A DNA stretch of 45,459 nucleotides from Heterostelium multicystogenum (taxonomy: Eukaryota; Evosea; Eumycetozoa; Acytosteliales; Acytosteliaceae): positions 1 through 45,459 of the forward strand of contig RCNN01000223.1 of the NCBI GenBank assembly GCA_003667245.1, in the 5' to 3' direction. A program made the translations under genes and the position numbers. Numbering within the stretch: position 1 is the stretch's first letter; each line of letters opens with the position of its first letter. Shown here in pieces: positions 17,669 to 27,380 of this stretch. A model generated the notes under the pieces. That model had not been told where the DNA came from and did not search any database. It saw only the letters and a program-made list of their open reading frames with translations.

Positions 17669-19147
17669 ATGGCTTTTGACTGGACCAGTGTTGTGCTGGG
17701 TCTCGCCGCTGCTGGATTGCCGCTGTTGGGCCTGTGCTGGCAAATTCAGCGCCGACTGAGCGCGCGAATCGCCGGCTGGGAATTGCTCGAAGAGCGCCTG
17801 GCCACCGCGCAACTGGCCCAGGAAGGGCTCGCCGCGCAGTTGGACGCCAGCCGTGACGAAATCAGCGACCTGAGCCAGGCCAACGCTGCCAAACAGGCTG
17901 ATCTGGCCGCCGTGCGCCGGGAAGTCGAACTGCTGCAGATCGACCGTGACAACGCCCGCGACGCCGCCCACGCCTGGAACCTCGACCGTTCCGCCAAGGA
18001 AACCGAACTGCGCCGCCTGGATGCCTTGTCCGCGTCCCTGCGCGCCGAACTTCGCGAGCAACAGGAAAGCCATCAGCAACGCCTCAGCGACCTGCAAGGT
18101 TCCCGTGATGAGCTGCGCGCGCAGTTCGCTGAACTCGCCGGGAAGATCTTCGACGAGCGCGAGCAACGCTTCGCCGAAACCAGCCAGCAGCGCCTCGGCC
18201 AATTGCTCGACCCGCTCAAGGAGCGCATCCAGTCGTTCGAAAAGCGCGTCGAAGAAAGCTACCAGAGCGAAGCCCGCGAGCGGTTCTCCCTGGCCAAGGA
18301 GCTGGAGCGCCTGCAACAGCTGAACCTGCGCCTGTCCGATGAAGCCACCAACCTGACCCGCGCCCTCAAGGGCCAGAAAACCCAGGGCAACTGGGGCGAG
18401 TTGATCCTGGAGCGGGTGCTGGAACATGCCGGTCTGGAAAAGGGCCGCGAGTACCAGACCCAGGTCAACCTCAAGGGCCCGGACGGCGAACGCTTCCAGC
18501 CCGACGTGTTGATCATGCTGCCGGGGGACAAGCAGGTAGTGGTGGACTCCAAGGTCAGCCTGACCGCCTATCAACAGTACGTCGCCGAGGACGACCAGGC
18601 GATCGGCCAGGCAGCCCTCAAGCAGCACGTACTGTCCTTGCGCAACCACGTCAAAGGCCTGGCCGGCAAGGACTACAAACGTCTGGAAGGCCTGCACAGC
18701 CTGGATTTCGTGCTGCTGTTCGTGCCCATTGAAGCCGCATTTTCGGCGGCGCTTCAAGCCGAGCCGAACCTGTTCCAGGAAGCCTTCGACCGCAACATCG
18801 TGATTGTCAGCCCGACCACGTTGTTGGCCACCTTGCGGGTGATCGACAGCCTGTGGAAACAGGAACGGCAAAGCCAGAACGCCCGGGAAATTGCCGAGCG
18901 CGCCGGTTGGCTGTACGACAAGTTCGTGCTGTTTATCCAGGACCTGGACGAGGTAGGCAACCGCCTGCAGCAGCTGGATAAAGCCTACAGTGCAGCGCGC
19001 AACAAGCTGACCGACGGACGCGGAAACCTGGTGAGCCGTACCGAGCAACTGAAGCTGCTCGGCGCCCGCGCCAGCAAAAGCCTGCCGGCCGACTTGCTGG
19101 AACGGGCGATGACCGATGAAGACGGCGTGGCGCAGTTGCCAGAATAG
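17669..19147 (+). CDS. rmuC: DNA recombination protein RmuC
   Basis: RmuC limits recombination-driven inversions and is thought to be a nuclease-like protein of the PD-(D/E)XK fold. The gene is intact: 492 residues from ATG 17669. An N-terminal membrane anchor (WTSVVLGLAAAGLPLLGLCW) is followed by a long coiled coil (about residues 25-200, rich in Glu/Arg/Leu/Gln). The RmuC domain contains NWGELILERVLEHAGLEKGREY, FQPDVLIMLPGDKQVVVDSKVSL with the Asp...Asp-Ser-Lys catalytic-like motif, and LDFVLLFVPIEAAFSAAL. Codon use is uniformly strong, and the gene's lack of frameshifts stands out against its neighbours. It is convergent with the kinase gene, with a REP pair between. Confidence 0.95.
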   Translation: MAFDWTSVVLGLAAAGLPLLGLCWQIQRRLSARIAGWELLEERLATAQLAQEGLAAQLDASRDEISDLSQANAAKQADLAAVRREVELLQIDRDNARDAAHAWNLDRSAKETELRRLDALSASLRAELREQQESHQQRLSDLQGSRDELRAQFAELAGKIFDEREQRFAETSQQRLGQLLDPLKERIQSFEKRVEESYQSEARERFSLAKELERLQQLNLRLSDEATNLTRALKGQKTQGNWGELILERVLEHAGLEKGREYQTQVNLKGPDGERFQPDVLIMLPGDKQVVVDSKVSLTAYQQYVAEDDQAIGQAALKQHVLSLRNHVKGLAGKDYKRLEGLHSLDFVLLFVPIEAAFSAALQAEPNLFQEAFDRNIVIVSPTTLLATLRVIDSLWKQERQSQNAREIAERAGWLYDKFVLFIQDLDEVGNRLQQLDKAYSAARNKLTDGRGNLVSRTEQLKLLGARASKSLPADLLERAMTDEDGVAQLPE

Positions 19148-19158
19148 TCACCGGTCTC

Positions 19159-19245
19159 TGTGGGAGCTGGCTTGCCTGCGATGCAGACACCTCGTTCCTC
19201 CAGATACACCGAGGCGATGCCATCGCAGGCAAGCCAGCTCCCACA
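19159..19245. repeat. REP pair between convergent rmuC and kinase genes
   Basis: Arms TGTGGGAGCTGGCTTGCCTG and its exact inverse flank about 47 bases that include a smaller CACCTCG/CGAGG pairing. It probably forms the shared 3' hairpin. Confidence 0.9.
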
Positions 19246-19249
19246 TGGG

Positions 19250-22200
19250 CTAAAGCGGCAGGTGCCGGCTCAACAAGGCCCGCAACGCCGCCGGCTTCAC
19301 TGGTTTGGCCAGGTAATCCAACCCAGCCGCATGCACCTGCGCCACCATCTCCGGCCGTCCATCGGCACTGATCACCACACCCGGAATCGGCTCTGCCAGT
19401 TGTGCCCGCAGCCAACCCATCAACTCGGTGCCCGTTTCCCCGTGGTCGAGGTGGTAATCCACCAGGGCCAGTTGCGGCCGTACACCCTCGGCCAGCAACG
19501 CGGCACATTGCGCCTGGTCGCGGGCGGTCCAGACTTCACAGCCCCAGCGCGTGAGCAAACTGCGCATGCCGATCAGGATGCTTTCTTCGTTATCCACACA
19601 CAGCACCTGCGCACCGCTTAACGGCTGGCCGCTTTCCTGCGCCGGCTTGGCAGGCGCGCTGACCTGAGTGCGCGCCAACGGCACACGCACGCTGAACACG
19701 CTGCCTTTGCCCGGCCATGAACGCACGCTCAGGCGGTGCCCGAGCACGCGGCACAGGCCATCGGCAATCGCCAGGCCCAGTCCCAGGCCTTTCTCGGCAC
19801 GGGTCTGGTGACTGTCCAGGCGTTTGAATTCCTCGAAGATGACTTTTTGCTTGTCCTGGGGAATCCCGGGACCACGGTCCCATACTTCCAGGCACAACTC
19901 GCCGCGACGGCGCCGCACACCCAATAGCACCGGCCCGTCGGCATACCGGAACGCGTTGGTGAGGAAATTCTGCAACACCCGCCGCAGCAATTTGATGTCG
20001 CTGTCGACCCGCAAACGACTGCCCCGCAGGCGGAAGCGCAAACCCTGCTCCTGAGCCAGCGCCTTGAACTCGGCGCCCAGCGTATCGAACAGTTCATTGA
20101 GCACGAAGGGCTGGCGCTGCGGATTGATCTTGCCGTTTTCCAGGCGGGAAATATCCAGCAGGTCGCTGATCAGGTCTTCCGCCGAACGCAACGAGCTGTC
20201 CAGATGCTGCACCAACTGCCGGGCATCCGGCGACATGCCGTCGTTCTGATGGGAGAGGGCAGCAGAGAACAATCTTGCGGCGTTCAACGGTTGCATCAAG
20301 TCGTGACTGACCGCTGCGAGGAACCGGGTTTTCGACTGGCTGGCGGTCTCAGCCACGCCCTTGGCATCGGTCAGCGCGACGTTGAGTTGCGACAGTTCGT
20401 GGGTTCGCTCGGTCACCCGCTGTTCCAGGCCTTCATTGGCCTCGGTCAACGCCTGCTCGGCTTCGCGGAACGCGGTGATGTCGGTGAAGCTCATCACAAA
20501 CCCGCCACCCGGCATCGGGTTGCCGAATCAGTTCGATCACCCGGCCATTGGGAAACAGCCGCTCGGAGGTATGCGCACGGCCCTGGCGCATCCAGTGCAG
20601 GCGGCGCGCCACGTGCACTTCGGCCTCGCCCGGGCCGCACAGCCCGCGCTCGGCGTTGTAGCGAATGATGTCGGCTATCGGCCGGCCCACACTGATCAGG
20701 CCTTCGGGGTAATTGAACAGCTCCAGGTACCGCCGGTTCCACGCCACCAGCCGCAGGGACTGGTCGACCACGCTGATGCCCTGGGTGATGTTTTCGATGG
20801 CGCCTTGCAGCAGTGCCCGGTTGAACTGCAGTACTTCCGACGCTTCGTCGGCGATGCGAACTACGTCCTCCAACTGCATTTCCCGGCCTTCAATGGCGGC
20901 TTTCACCACCGCCCGGGTCGACGACGCACCGAGCACGCCGGCCAACAGGCGTTCGGTGTGGGCAATCCAGTCATTGTCAGCGTTCTGGTTGGGGTTAAAC
21001 CCTTTGCCTTGGCGATAGGCGAAGCGCACAAAACTCTGGTGCGCCCGTTCTTCACCGACAAACCGCGCTGCGAGGCTGAGCAAATCATTGATCTGCACCG
21101 AAAGCATTGAGCGGGCGCTGGCCCGCTGGCTGATTTCCTGGCCAATAAAACGCCCGGCCTGCCAATGCTCCGACACCCGCGTGCGGGACAGCATCGAGAC
21201 CCACACGAACAACGTGAAGTTACCCGCCAGGGAAAATACGGTGCCCAGCGTCAGAGAAGTTACAGACAAGCCCAGCGGGTGCGAATGCAGCCACGTCATG
21301 CCCGGGAAAAGGCTGAACGACCAGCCCAGACTTTTCGCGGTGACCGGCAGGACCAAGGTGTAGAACCACAGGAACGTACCCGCCGCCAATCCGGCAAACA
21401 CGCCGCGCCGGTTGGCCTGTTTCCAGTACAGCGCACCCAGCATCGCCGGTGCCAGCTGGGTCACGGCGGCGAACGCAATCTGGCCAATGGTTGCAAGGCT
21501 GGCGGAGGACCCCAGCAGCCGGTAACTGACGTAAGCCAGCAGCAGGATGATGACAATGCTCACCCGGCGTACCGACAGCATCCAGTGACGGAACACTTCG
21601 AACGGCCGCTCGGCACTGGAACGGCGCAGCAGCCAGGGCAGCAGCATGTCGTTGGAGACCATGGTCGACAGGGCGATGCTCGCGACGATCACCATGCCCG
21701 TAGCCGCCGAGGCGCCGCCGATAAACGCCAGCACGGCGAGCGCCGGATGGGCTTCGGCCAACGGCAGGCTGATCACGTAGGAATCCGGCAATACCGAACC
21801 CGGCAGCAGCATCTTCCCGCCGAGGGCAATCGGGATCACAAACAGGGCGGCCAGGATCAGATAGGCCGGGAACACCCACTTGGCCAGCCGCAGGTCCTGG
21901 GGGTCGATATTTTCCACCACGGTGACATGGAACTGCCGGGGCAGGCAGATGATCGCCATCATCGCGACGCCGGTCTGCACCACCATCGAGGGCCAGTTGA
22001 CGGTCTCTTTCCAGTATTCCTCCAGCCGTGGCGCGAGCATCGCCTGGCTGAACAAATCGTCGAAACCGTCGTACAGGCCGTAGGTCACAAACGCACCGAC
22101 GGCGAGAAACGCGAACAGCTTGACCAACGATTCAAAGGCAATCGCCAGCACCATGCCGCGGTGGTGTTCCGTGGCGTCGAGGTTGCGGGTACCGAACACA

Positions 22201-22721
22201 ATGGTGAACAACGCCAATACCAGCGACACGATCAGCGCCGTGTCCTGGGAGCGGGTGCCGGTAGTGTCGGCGCTGGCGCCGATCAGCAGGTTCACCCCCA
22301 GCACGATGCCTTTGAGTTGCAAGGCTATATAAGGCAGGACGCCCACCAGGCAGATCAGCGCCACCACCACCGCCAGGGATTGGGATTTGCCGTAACGGGC
22401 GGCGATAAAGTCGGCGATGGAGGTGATGTTTTCCTGCTTGCTGATCAGCACCATCTTCTGCAGGACCCACGGCGCGAGCACCAACAGCAGCACCGGTCCC
22501 AGGTAGATCGGTAAAAACGCCCACAACTGTTCGGCTGCCTGGCCTACAGCACCAAAGAATGTCCAACTGGTGCAATACACCGCCAGCGACAGGCTATACA
22601 CCCAGGCACGCATCCGCGGCGGCAGCGGCGCATGGCGACGGTCACCGTAAAAGGCGATGGCAAACATAATGGCCATATAGGCCAGGGCAACGGCGGCGAT
22701 CAGCCCGCTGGACAGCGTCAT
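19250..22721 (-). CDS. mxtR: Hybrid sensor kinase with Na+/solute symporter-like domain, MxtR/CrbS type (frameshifted as given)
   Basis: An inner-membrane sensor of about 1157 residues. Residues about 1-500 form an SSS (PutP-like) transporter domain with many helices (MTLSSGLIAAVALAYMAIMF, ENITSIADFIAARYGKSQSL, GGASAATGMVIVASIALSTM). A PAS domain follows (GAIENITQGISVVDQSLRLV, about 640-735). A coiled coil then leads into a HisKA box (FLAAVSHDLMQPLNAARLF, His near 800) and a HATPase with GLGLGLAIADGLCRVLGHRL. The C-terminal receiver (about 1040-1155) has LCVDNEE, the acceptor Asp in LALVDYHLD, and the Lys in DYLAKPVKP. One frameshift lies near 20510. Related proteins control acetate and carbon use with a LuxR-type partner, which is not in this window. 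An upstream ATG at 22736 is possible. Confidence 0.88.
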
Positions 22722-22741
22722 GAGAACTCCAGACATAAGAA

Positions 22742-22766
22742 CGCCCGGGCATTCCCGGCCCGGGCG
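22742..22766. terminator. GC-rich hairpin after the SDR gene
   Basis: CGCCCGGGC (22742-22750) and GCCCGGGCG (22758-22766) form a perfect 9-bp stem with a 7-base loop, between the SDR stop (22842) and the kinase start (22721). There is no clear U-tract, so it may be an attenuator or RNA-stability hairpin instead of a full terminator. Confidence 0.5.
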
Positions 22767-22841
22767 AACAGTCTCGCATGATGCTTGGCGTTAGTCAGTG
22801 TCGACCAAGGTCGGAGCGTGGTGTGATGTCGCAGCGTTGGT

Positions 22842-23588
22842 TCAGGCGCCGAAACCGCCGTCGATGGTCAGGCTGGCGCCGGTGATGTAGCCGGCCTCAG
22901 GGCCTGCCAGATAGGCGACGAAACTGGCGATCTCTTCTACATGGCCATAACGGCCCACGGCCATGAAGCCGATCAGGCTTTCGGCGAAATCACCGCTTGC
23001 CGGGTTCATGTCGGTGTCCACCGGGCCTGGCTGCACGTTATTGATGGTGATGCCCCGTGGGCCCAGGTCGCGGGCCAGGCCTTTGGTCAGGCCGACCAGC
23101 GCCGATTTGCTCATGGCGTACGGGCCGCCACCGGCAAACGGCATGCGATCGGCATTGGTGCTGCCGATGTTGATGATGCGGCCACCTTCGCCCATGTGCC
23201 GCGCGGCTTCCTGGGTGGCGACAAATACGCTGCGTACGTTGATGGCGAGGGTGCGGTCGAAGTCTTCCAGCTTGAAATCTTCCAGCGGGCCGACGGCCAG
23301 CACGCCTGCGTTGTTGACCAGGATATCCAGGCGCCCGAACGCTTCGACGGTGGCGTTGACGGCGCTGCGGATGGCGTCTGCGTCGGCGCTGTCGGCATGA
23401 ATCGCCAGGGCTTTGCCGCCTTGGCTGATCACGCTGTTCTGCAACTCTTCAGCCTTGGCAGCCGAACTGACGTAGGTAAAGGCGACGGCAGCGCCCTGTG
23501 CGGCCAGGCGCTTGACGATGGCGGCGCCGATACCGCGGGAACCGCCCTGGATCAAGGCGACTTTGCCGCTGAGGTTTTGTGTGGTCAT
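22842..23588 (-). CDS. SDR-family NAD(P)-dependent oxidoreductase
   Basis: An intact 248-residue classical short-chain dehydrogenase/reductase. The start at 23588 gives MTTQNLSGKVALIQGGSRGI with the nucleotide-binding GGSRGIGAAI motif. LVNNAGVLAVG (NNAG) follows, then IINIGSTNADRMPFAGG carrying the catalytic Ser, YAMSKSALVGLTKGLA with the Tyr-x-x-x-Lys pair, and the C-terminal GYITGASLTIDGGFGA. It resembles FabG-like 3-oxoacyl reductases, but the substrate cannot be inferred. It is divergently transcribed from a LysR regulator across 114 bases, the usual arrangement for a LysR-controlled target. Confidence 0.93.
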   Translation of the reverse strand: MTTQNLSGKVALIQGGSRGIGAAIVKRLAAQGAAVAFTYVSSAAKAEELQNSVISQGGKALAIHADSADADAIRSAVNATVEAFGRLDILVNNAGVLAVGPLEDFKLEDFDRTLAINVRSVFVATQEAARHMGEGGRIINIGSTNADRMPFAGGGPYAMSKSALVGLTKGLARDLGPRGITINNVQPGPVDTDMNPASGDFAESLIGFMAVGRYGHVEEIASFVAYLAGPEAGYITGASLTIDGGFGA

Positions 23589-23675
23589 GTCGTTCTCCAA
23601 AAGGTGTGTTGAGGTTGGAGTCGAGTATCGACCTCGTGTGGCGTCCTCGGTAGACCGTGATTGCTATAGTCTGTG

Positions 23676-23690
23676 TAAACCAAAAGTTTA
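23676..23690. promoter_or_regulatory. Candidate LysR binding site in the divergent SDR/lysR promoter
   Basis: TAAACCAAAAGTTTA is a perfect 5-bp inverted repeat with a 5-base spacer, 12 bases upstream of the lysR start. A second inverted repeat, GTCGAGTATCGAC, lies at about 23622-23634 nearer the SDR start. Confidence 0.5.
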
Positions 23691-23702
23691 GAGTGGGGCG
23701 AT

Positions 23703-24626
23703 ATGGAAAGCTTTGGCAGTATCGAATGCTTCGTGCGCAGCGCCGAAGGCGGCAGTTTTGCCGAAGCTGCCGGCACCTGAGCCTGACCCCGGCGGCCGTG
23801 GGCAAAAGTGTGGCCAAGCTGGAGGCGCGCCTGGGTGTAAGGCTGTTCCAGCGCAGTACCCGGCGCCTGACGCTGACTGAGGCCGGCAAGCTCTTCCTCG
23901 AAGAAGTCAGCGGCAGCCTCACCACCATTCAAAACGCCGTGGCTAACCTGGCCAGTGCCGAAGGGCGGCCAGTGGGGCACGCTGAAAGTGAGCATGGGCA
24001 CGGTGTTCGGCAACCGTTATGTGGTGCCGTTGCTGGGGGAGTTTCTAAAGCGCTTTCCTGATATCAACCCCGACTGGCATTTTGATAACCGCCAGGTGGA
24101 CCTGATCGGCCAGGGCTTCGATGCCGCGATCGGCGGTGGTTTTGAGCTGCCCCAGGGCGTGGTCGCGCGCAAGCTGGCGCCGGCGCACCGGATCCTGCTG
24201 GCCTCACCGGAATACCTCGCCAAACGCAAGCCGGTGGTCGTGCCCGAGGACTTGTCTGTGTGCAACGGCATCCTGATCCGCTCACCGCAAACCGGCCGCG
24301 TGCGTTCGTGGCAACTCACCCACCGCACGCGCGAACAACGCCCGCTGGTGCTCAAGCCGCGCATGACCATGAGCGACTCGGGCGCTGCCTGCTGCGCCAG
24401 CGCCCAGGGCCTGGGGATTGCGCTGGTCAGCATGCCGATGGCGGTGCCGTATCTGGACAGCGGCCAACTGGTGCGAGTGCTGCCCGACTGGTACGTCGAC
24501 GACGGCAACATCTCGCTGTACTACGCCGAACACAAGCTGCTGCCCGGCAAGACCCGGGCGTTTGTGGATTTCATCCTGGAGCAGTTTGTCGAACGCGAGT
24601 TGGGGCGGCGGTTCAGCGCCATTTGA
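23703..24626 (+). CDS. LysR-family transcriptional regulator (frameshifted as given)
   Basis: About 308 residues. The N-terminal HTH reads MESFGSIECFVRSAEGGSFA then, after a shift near 23778, HLSLTPAAVGKSVAKLEARLGVRLFQRSTRRLTLTEAG, the canonical LysR helix-turn-helix. A second shift lies near 23965, just before the effector-binding domain (TLKVSMGTVFGNRYVVPLLG, DAAIGGGFELPQGVVARKLA, SGAACCASAQGLGIALVSMP). The effector domain contains three Cys, two adjacent (AACCAS). It is most like the CrgA/DmlR group. It is divergent from the SDR gene, its probable target. Confidence 0.9.
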
Positions 24627-24643
24627 TCCTTGTGGGGATCAAA

Positions 24644-24738
24644 GTGTGGGAGCGGGCTTGCTCGCGAAGGCGGTGTGACAGTCACCACATGCATCGACTG
24701 ATCCACCGCTTTCGCGAGCAAGTCCGCTCCCACATTTT
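24644..24738. repeat. REP pair between convergent lysR and racemase genes
   Basis: GTGGGAGCGGGCTTGCTCGC faces GCGAGCAAGTCCGCTCCCAC. One mismatch breaks the arms (AAGT versus AAGC). It lies between the two stops at 24626 and 24745. Confidence 0.9.
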
Positions 24739-24744
24739 GGATCT

Positions 24745-25472
24745 TCAATGTCCGAACTTTCCGGGCCAGCCGATCACTTTCTTCGGCCTCGGCGTCGCAT
24801 ACGTGCGGATCTTCGAGGTCGACAGTCCCAACCGCACCAGGCCTTCGGCAATGGTGACAGCCGAGGTCACACCGTCCACCACCGGCACACCCGTGCGGTA
24901 GCGAATCTGCTCATCCAGCCCGGCCATGCCGCCGCAGCCCAGGCAGATCACTTCGGCCTTGTCTTCGCTGATCGCCAATTCAGCCTGGCGCACGATGGCC
25001 TCCATGGCCCGCAGCGGGTCTTCCTCCAGTTCCAATACCGCCATGCCGCTGGCCCGTACCGACGCGCACCGCTGATATAAGCCGGCCAGTTTCAGCCGGT
25101 CCTCGATCAGCGGCACGGTGCGGTCCAGGGTGGTCACCACCGAATAGGCATGCCCGAGGAACATCGCGGTGCTGGCGGCCGCTTCGGTGATGTCCACACC
25201 GGCACGTTGAGCAACTCCTGCAAGCCTTCGCGGCCATGTTCGCCGTAGCCGGCCTGGATTACCGCATCGAACGGCTGGTCGTAAGCCATCACCCGGTCCA
25301 TCACCGCGATGGCCGCCAGGTAGCTTTCGAAATTGCCTTCCACCGATTCGGCACCGAAAACGGAGTCAGGCCGACGATCTCGGTGCCGGGGGACGCCACC
25401 GCCCGTGCCTGTTTGGCGATGGCCTCGGTGATGGACTCGGTGGTGTTGACGTTGACCACAAGGATTGCGCAT
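24745..25472 (-). CDS. Asp/Glu/hydantoin racemase family protein (frameshifted as given)
   Basis: About 241 residues, cofactor-independent racemase superfamily (hydantoin or allantoin racemase). The start at 25472 gives M-R-I-L-V-V-N-V-N-T-T-E once an extra A is removed near 25470. Then come FGAESVEGNFESYLAAIAVM, FDAVIQAGYGEHGREGLQELL, and (after a shift near 25203) VVDITEAAASTAMFLGHAYS. The C-terminal half has AEVICLGCGGMAGLDEQI, containing the second conserved Cys. At the position where many relatives have the first catalytic Cys (before x-G-(D/E)-x-G) there is Gly, so the chemistry may differ. It lies 14 bases downstream of the NCS1 permease and probably acts on the imported hydantoin-like or ureide compound. 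No hydrolase is in the window. Confidence 0.82.
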
Positions 25473-25486
25473 GGAATGTCCTTACT

Positions 25487-27024
25487 TTAATGACTGACGT
25501 TATCGACTGCAATGCTTTCGCCGCTCACATCGGCGTAGTACGGCTGGCGCTTGGCGAACAGCAGGTACAGCAAGCCCTGCAATACCGGCGCCAATCAGCC
25601 AGGAGAAGGGCGAGACGAGGCGAAACCGGGCAGCAGGGCGAGGAGAATGGCGATCACCGCCGCAGGAATAAACGCCGGCCACCGCCCGCAAGATTGACTC
25701 CGCGGCTGTAGTAATAAACGCCATTCGGGTCTTCGCTATACAACTGCGGCACGTCCACCTGGCTTTTACGGATCAACCAGTAGTCGACCATGATCACGCC
25801 GTACAACGGCCCCAGCAGAGCGCCCAGCCCCGAGAGGAAAATACACGATCACCAGCGGGCTGTTGTAGAGGTTCCACGGCAGGATCAACACCGCCACGGT
25901 GGCGCTGATCAGCCCGGCGCGGCGGAAGTTCAGGTACTTGGGCGCCAGGTTGCTCAGCACAAAGGCCGGCGCGACGAAGTTGGCCATGATATTCACCGCC
26001 ACGGTCACAATCAGGAACGCCAGGCAGCCCAGCACCAGGAAGAACGTAATCGGAATCGCCGCAATGATTTCCGTGGGGCTCTCGATCACCCGGCCATTGA
26101 GGTGGAAACTGCCCGCCGCACAGCAGCACGGTGATGGCCGCGAACACCAGGATATTCACCGGCAGGCCCCAGAAATTGCCGACCTTGATGGTCTTGCGGC
26201 ACGGCGAGGAGCGGGCGAAGTCGCAGAAATTCAGGATCAGCGTGCCGGTAGATCGCCAGCCACAGCGCGCCGCGGCAAAGATATTGCGCCACATCTCACC
26301 ACCGGTCAGCGGCTCGCGGAATCGACCAGGCGATCTGGCCGCCGGCCTGGAAAATACATCCAGCCGGCCAGGGACGCTACTGTCAGCAGAATCACCGGCC
26401 CGGCGAAGGCTTCATAGCGGCGCACCATCTCCATCCCATAGGCGAGGATGGCGAGCTGCACAAACCAGATCGCCACAAACACGCCCAGCCCAAGGTGGAC
26501 AGGCCGAGGATCGAGTTGTGGTCGTAGTCGGCAAAGCCCGGATGAACCGCCGTCAACAGCACGCGGAAAAACACCGAGGCCAGGTAGGTCTGTATCCCGA
26601 ACCAGGCAATCGCGATCACCGCACGAATCAGTGCAGGTAATCTGCGCACCATGGATGCCAAAACTGATACGGCTGATCACTGGAAAACGGTACGCCGGTC
26701 TTCTGCCCCATATAGCCCGACAGGTTCATGAAGAAGTACACCAGCGCCGCGCCGATCCCCAGGGACAGCAGAATCTGCCAGCCCACCCAGGCCCAGCGCA
26801 TACAGGCCGATGGCGAAGGAGTAGTTGGCGATGTTGTGCACATCGTTGGTCCACAAGGCAAAGATGCTGTAGCGGCCCCAGCGCCGGCCTTCGGCCTTGG
26901 TAGGCGCCAGGTCCTTGTGTGTAGGCGCGGGCTGAGGACCAACGGGCCGGGGCTTCGTGGCCTCGGGGTTCAGGGTGGAGGAGGGCAGATCCAGTGCGAT
27001 GTTATTGGAGAAACTTGTACGCAT
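25487..27024 (-). CDS. NCS1-family nucleobase/hydantoin/allantoin:cation symporter (frameshifted as given)
   Basis: About 510 residues with 12 expected membrane helices. The N-terminal cytosolic segment is followed by the family signature RYSIFALWTNDVHNIANYSF and GLGGWQILLSLGIGAALVYFFMNLSGYMGQKTGVPFPV. Later blocks are AWFGIQTYLASVFFRVLL, ILNFCDFARSSP, VNIMANFVAPAFVLSNLAPKYLNFRRAGLI, LYGVIMVDYWLIRKSQVDVP and a C-terminal YLLFAKRQPYYADVSGESIAVDNVSH. About nine single-base shifts interrupt it, for example near 26790, 26680, 26640, 26490, 26350, 26320, 26250, 26110, 25840 and 25590. It forms a two-gene unit with the racemase. Hydantoins, allantoin or pyrimidines are the likely cargo; the exact one is unknown. 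Confidence 0.87.
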
Positions 27025-27317
27025 TCCGGCAGGCTCCTGGAATCAGCGGAGAGCGGCTGATGTCAAAGTGTATGTATCTTTTTTATTAATTGGTATACAA
27101 AGTGTTTTTGCCTTAAGCCACATTGCGTGCCAGATTTTCGCCGGGTGAAATACACGGCGATTTGGTTTTTAGCGTGATTGGAAATAACAGACTGAATTTA
27201 AAGCGATATAAATTGACCGTTTGAACAGCTATTTATTTTGTAGCGCAGAAAGGGGCGGGGATTTTAGAAGAGGTGTGACGAGGGAGGATGTAACTTTTTC
27301 GGTGCAGGATCTTATAA
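27025..27317. promoter_or_regulatory. AT-rich promoter region of the permease-racemase operon with TATAC operator candidate
   Basis: An AT-rich non-coding stretch upstream of the permease. TTGGTATACAA at 27090-27100 resembles the GTATAC-centred palindromes bound by GntR-type regulators, though one half has an extra G. No gene is supported here. Confidence 0.4.
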
Positions 27318-27361
27318 GTGCACACAAAAAATGGCACCGATGGTGACATTTTCGTGTGTAC
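27318..27361. terminator. Extended hairpin, probable terminator of cysH
   Basis: On the minus strand a stem CACC-ATC-GGTG is followed by CCATTTTTT. The stem is extended by near-complementary flanks GTGCACACAAAAAATG (27318-27333) and CATTTTCGTGTGTAC (27347-27361). It lies 20 bases after the cysH stop. Confidence 0.7.
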
Positions 27362-27380
27362 AGGGATTCTGGCTCAGGCG

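Noticed and set aside
17615..19048. Long open frame (477 codons) antisense to rmuC
   Set aside because: It is the mirror of an intact, clearly homologous gene with strong codon bias; GC-rich genes give such open complementary frames. The composition (Gln/Ala/Leu-rich) fits no family.
21165..22514. 449-codon frame on the plus strand opposite the MxtR-type kinase
   Set aside because: Low-complexity Gln/Arg/His-rich translation and full overlap with a recognisable kinase gene; a compositional shadow.
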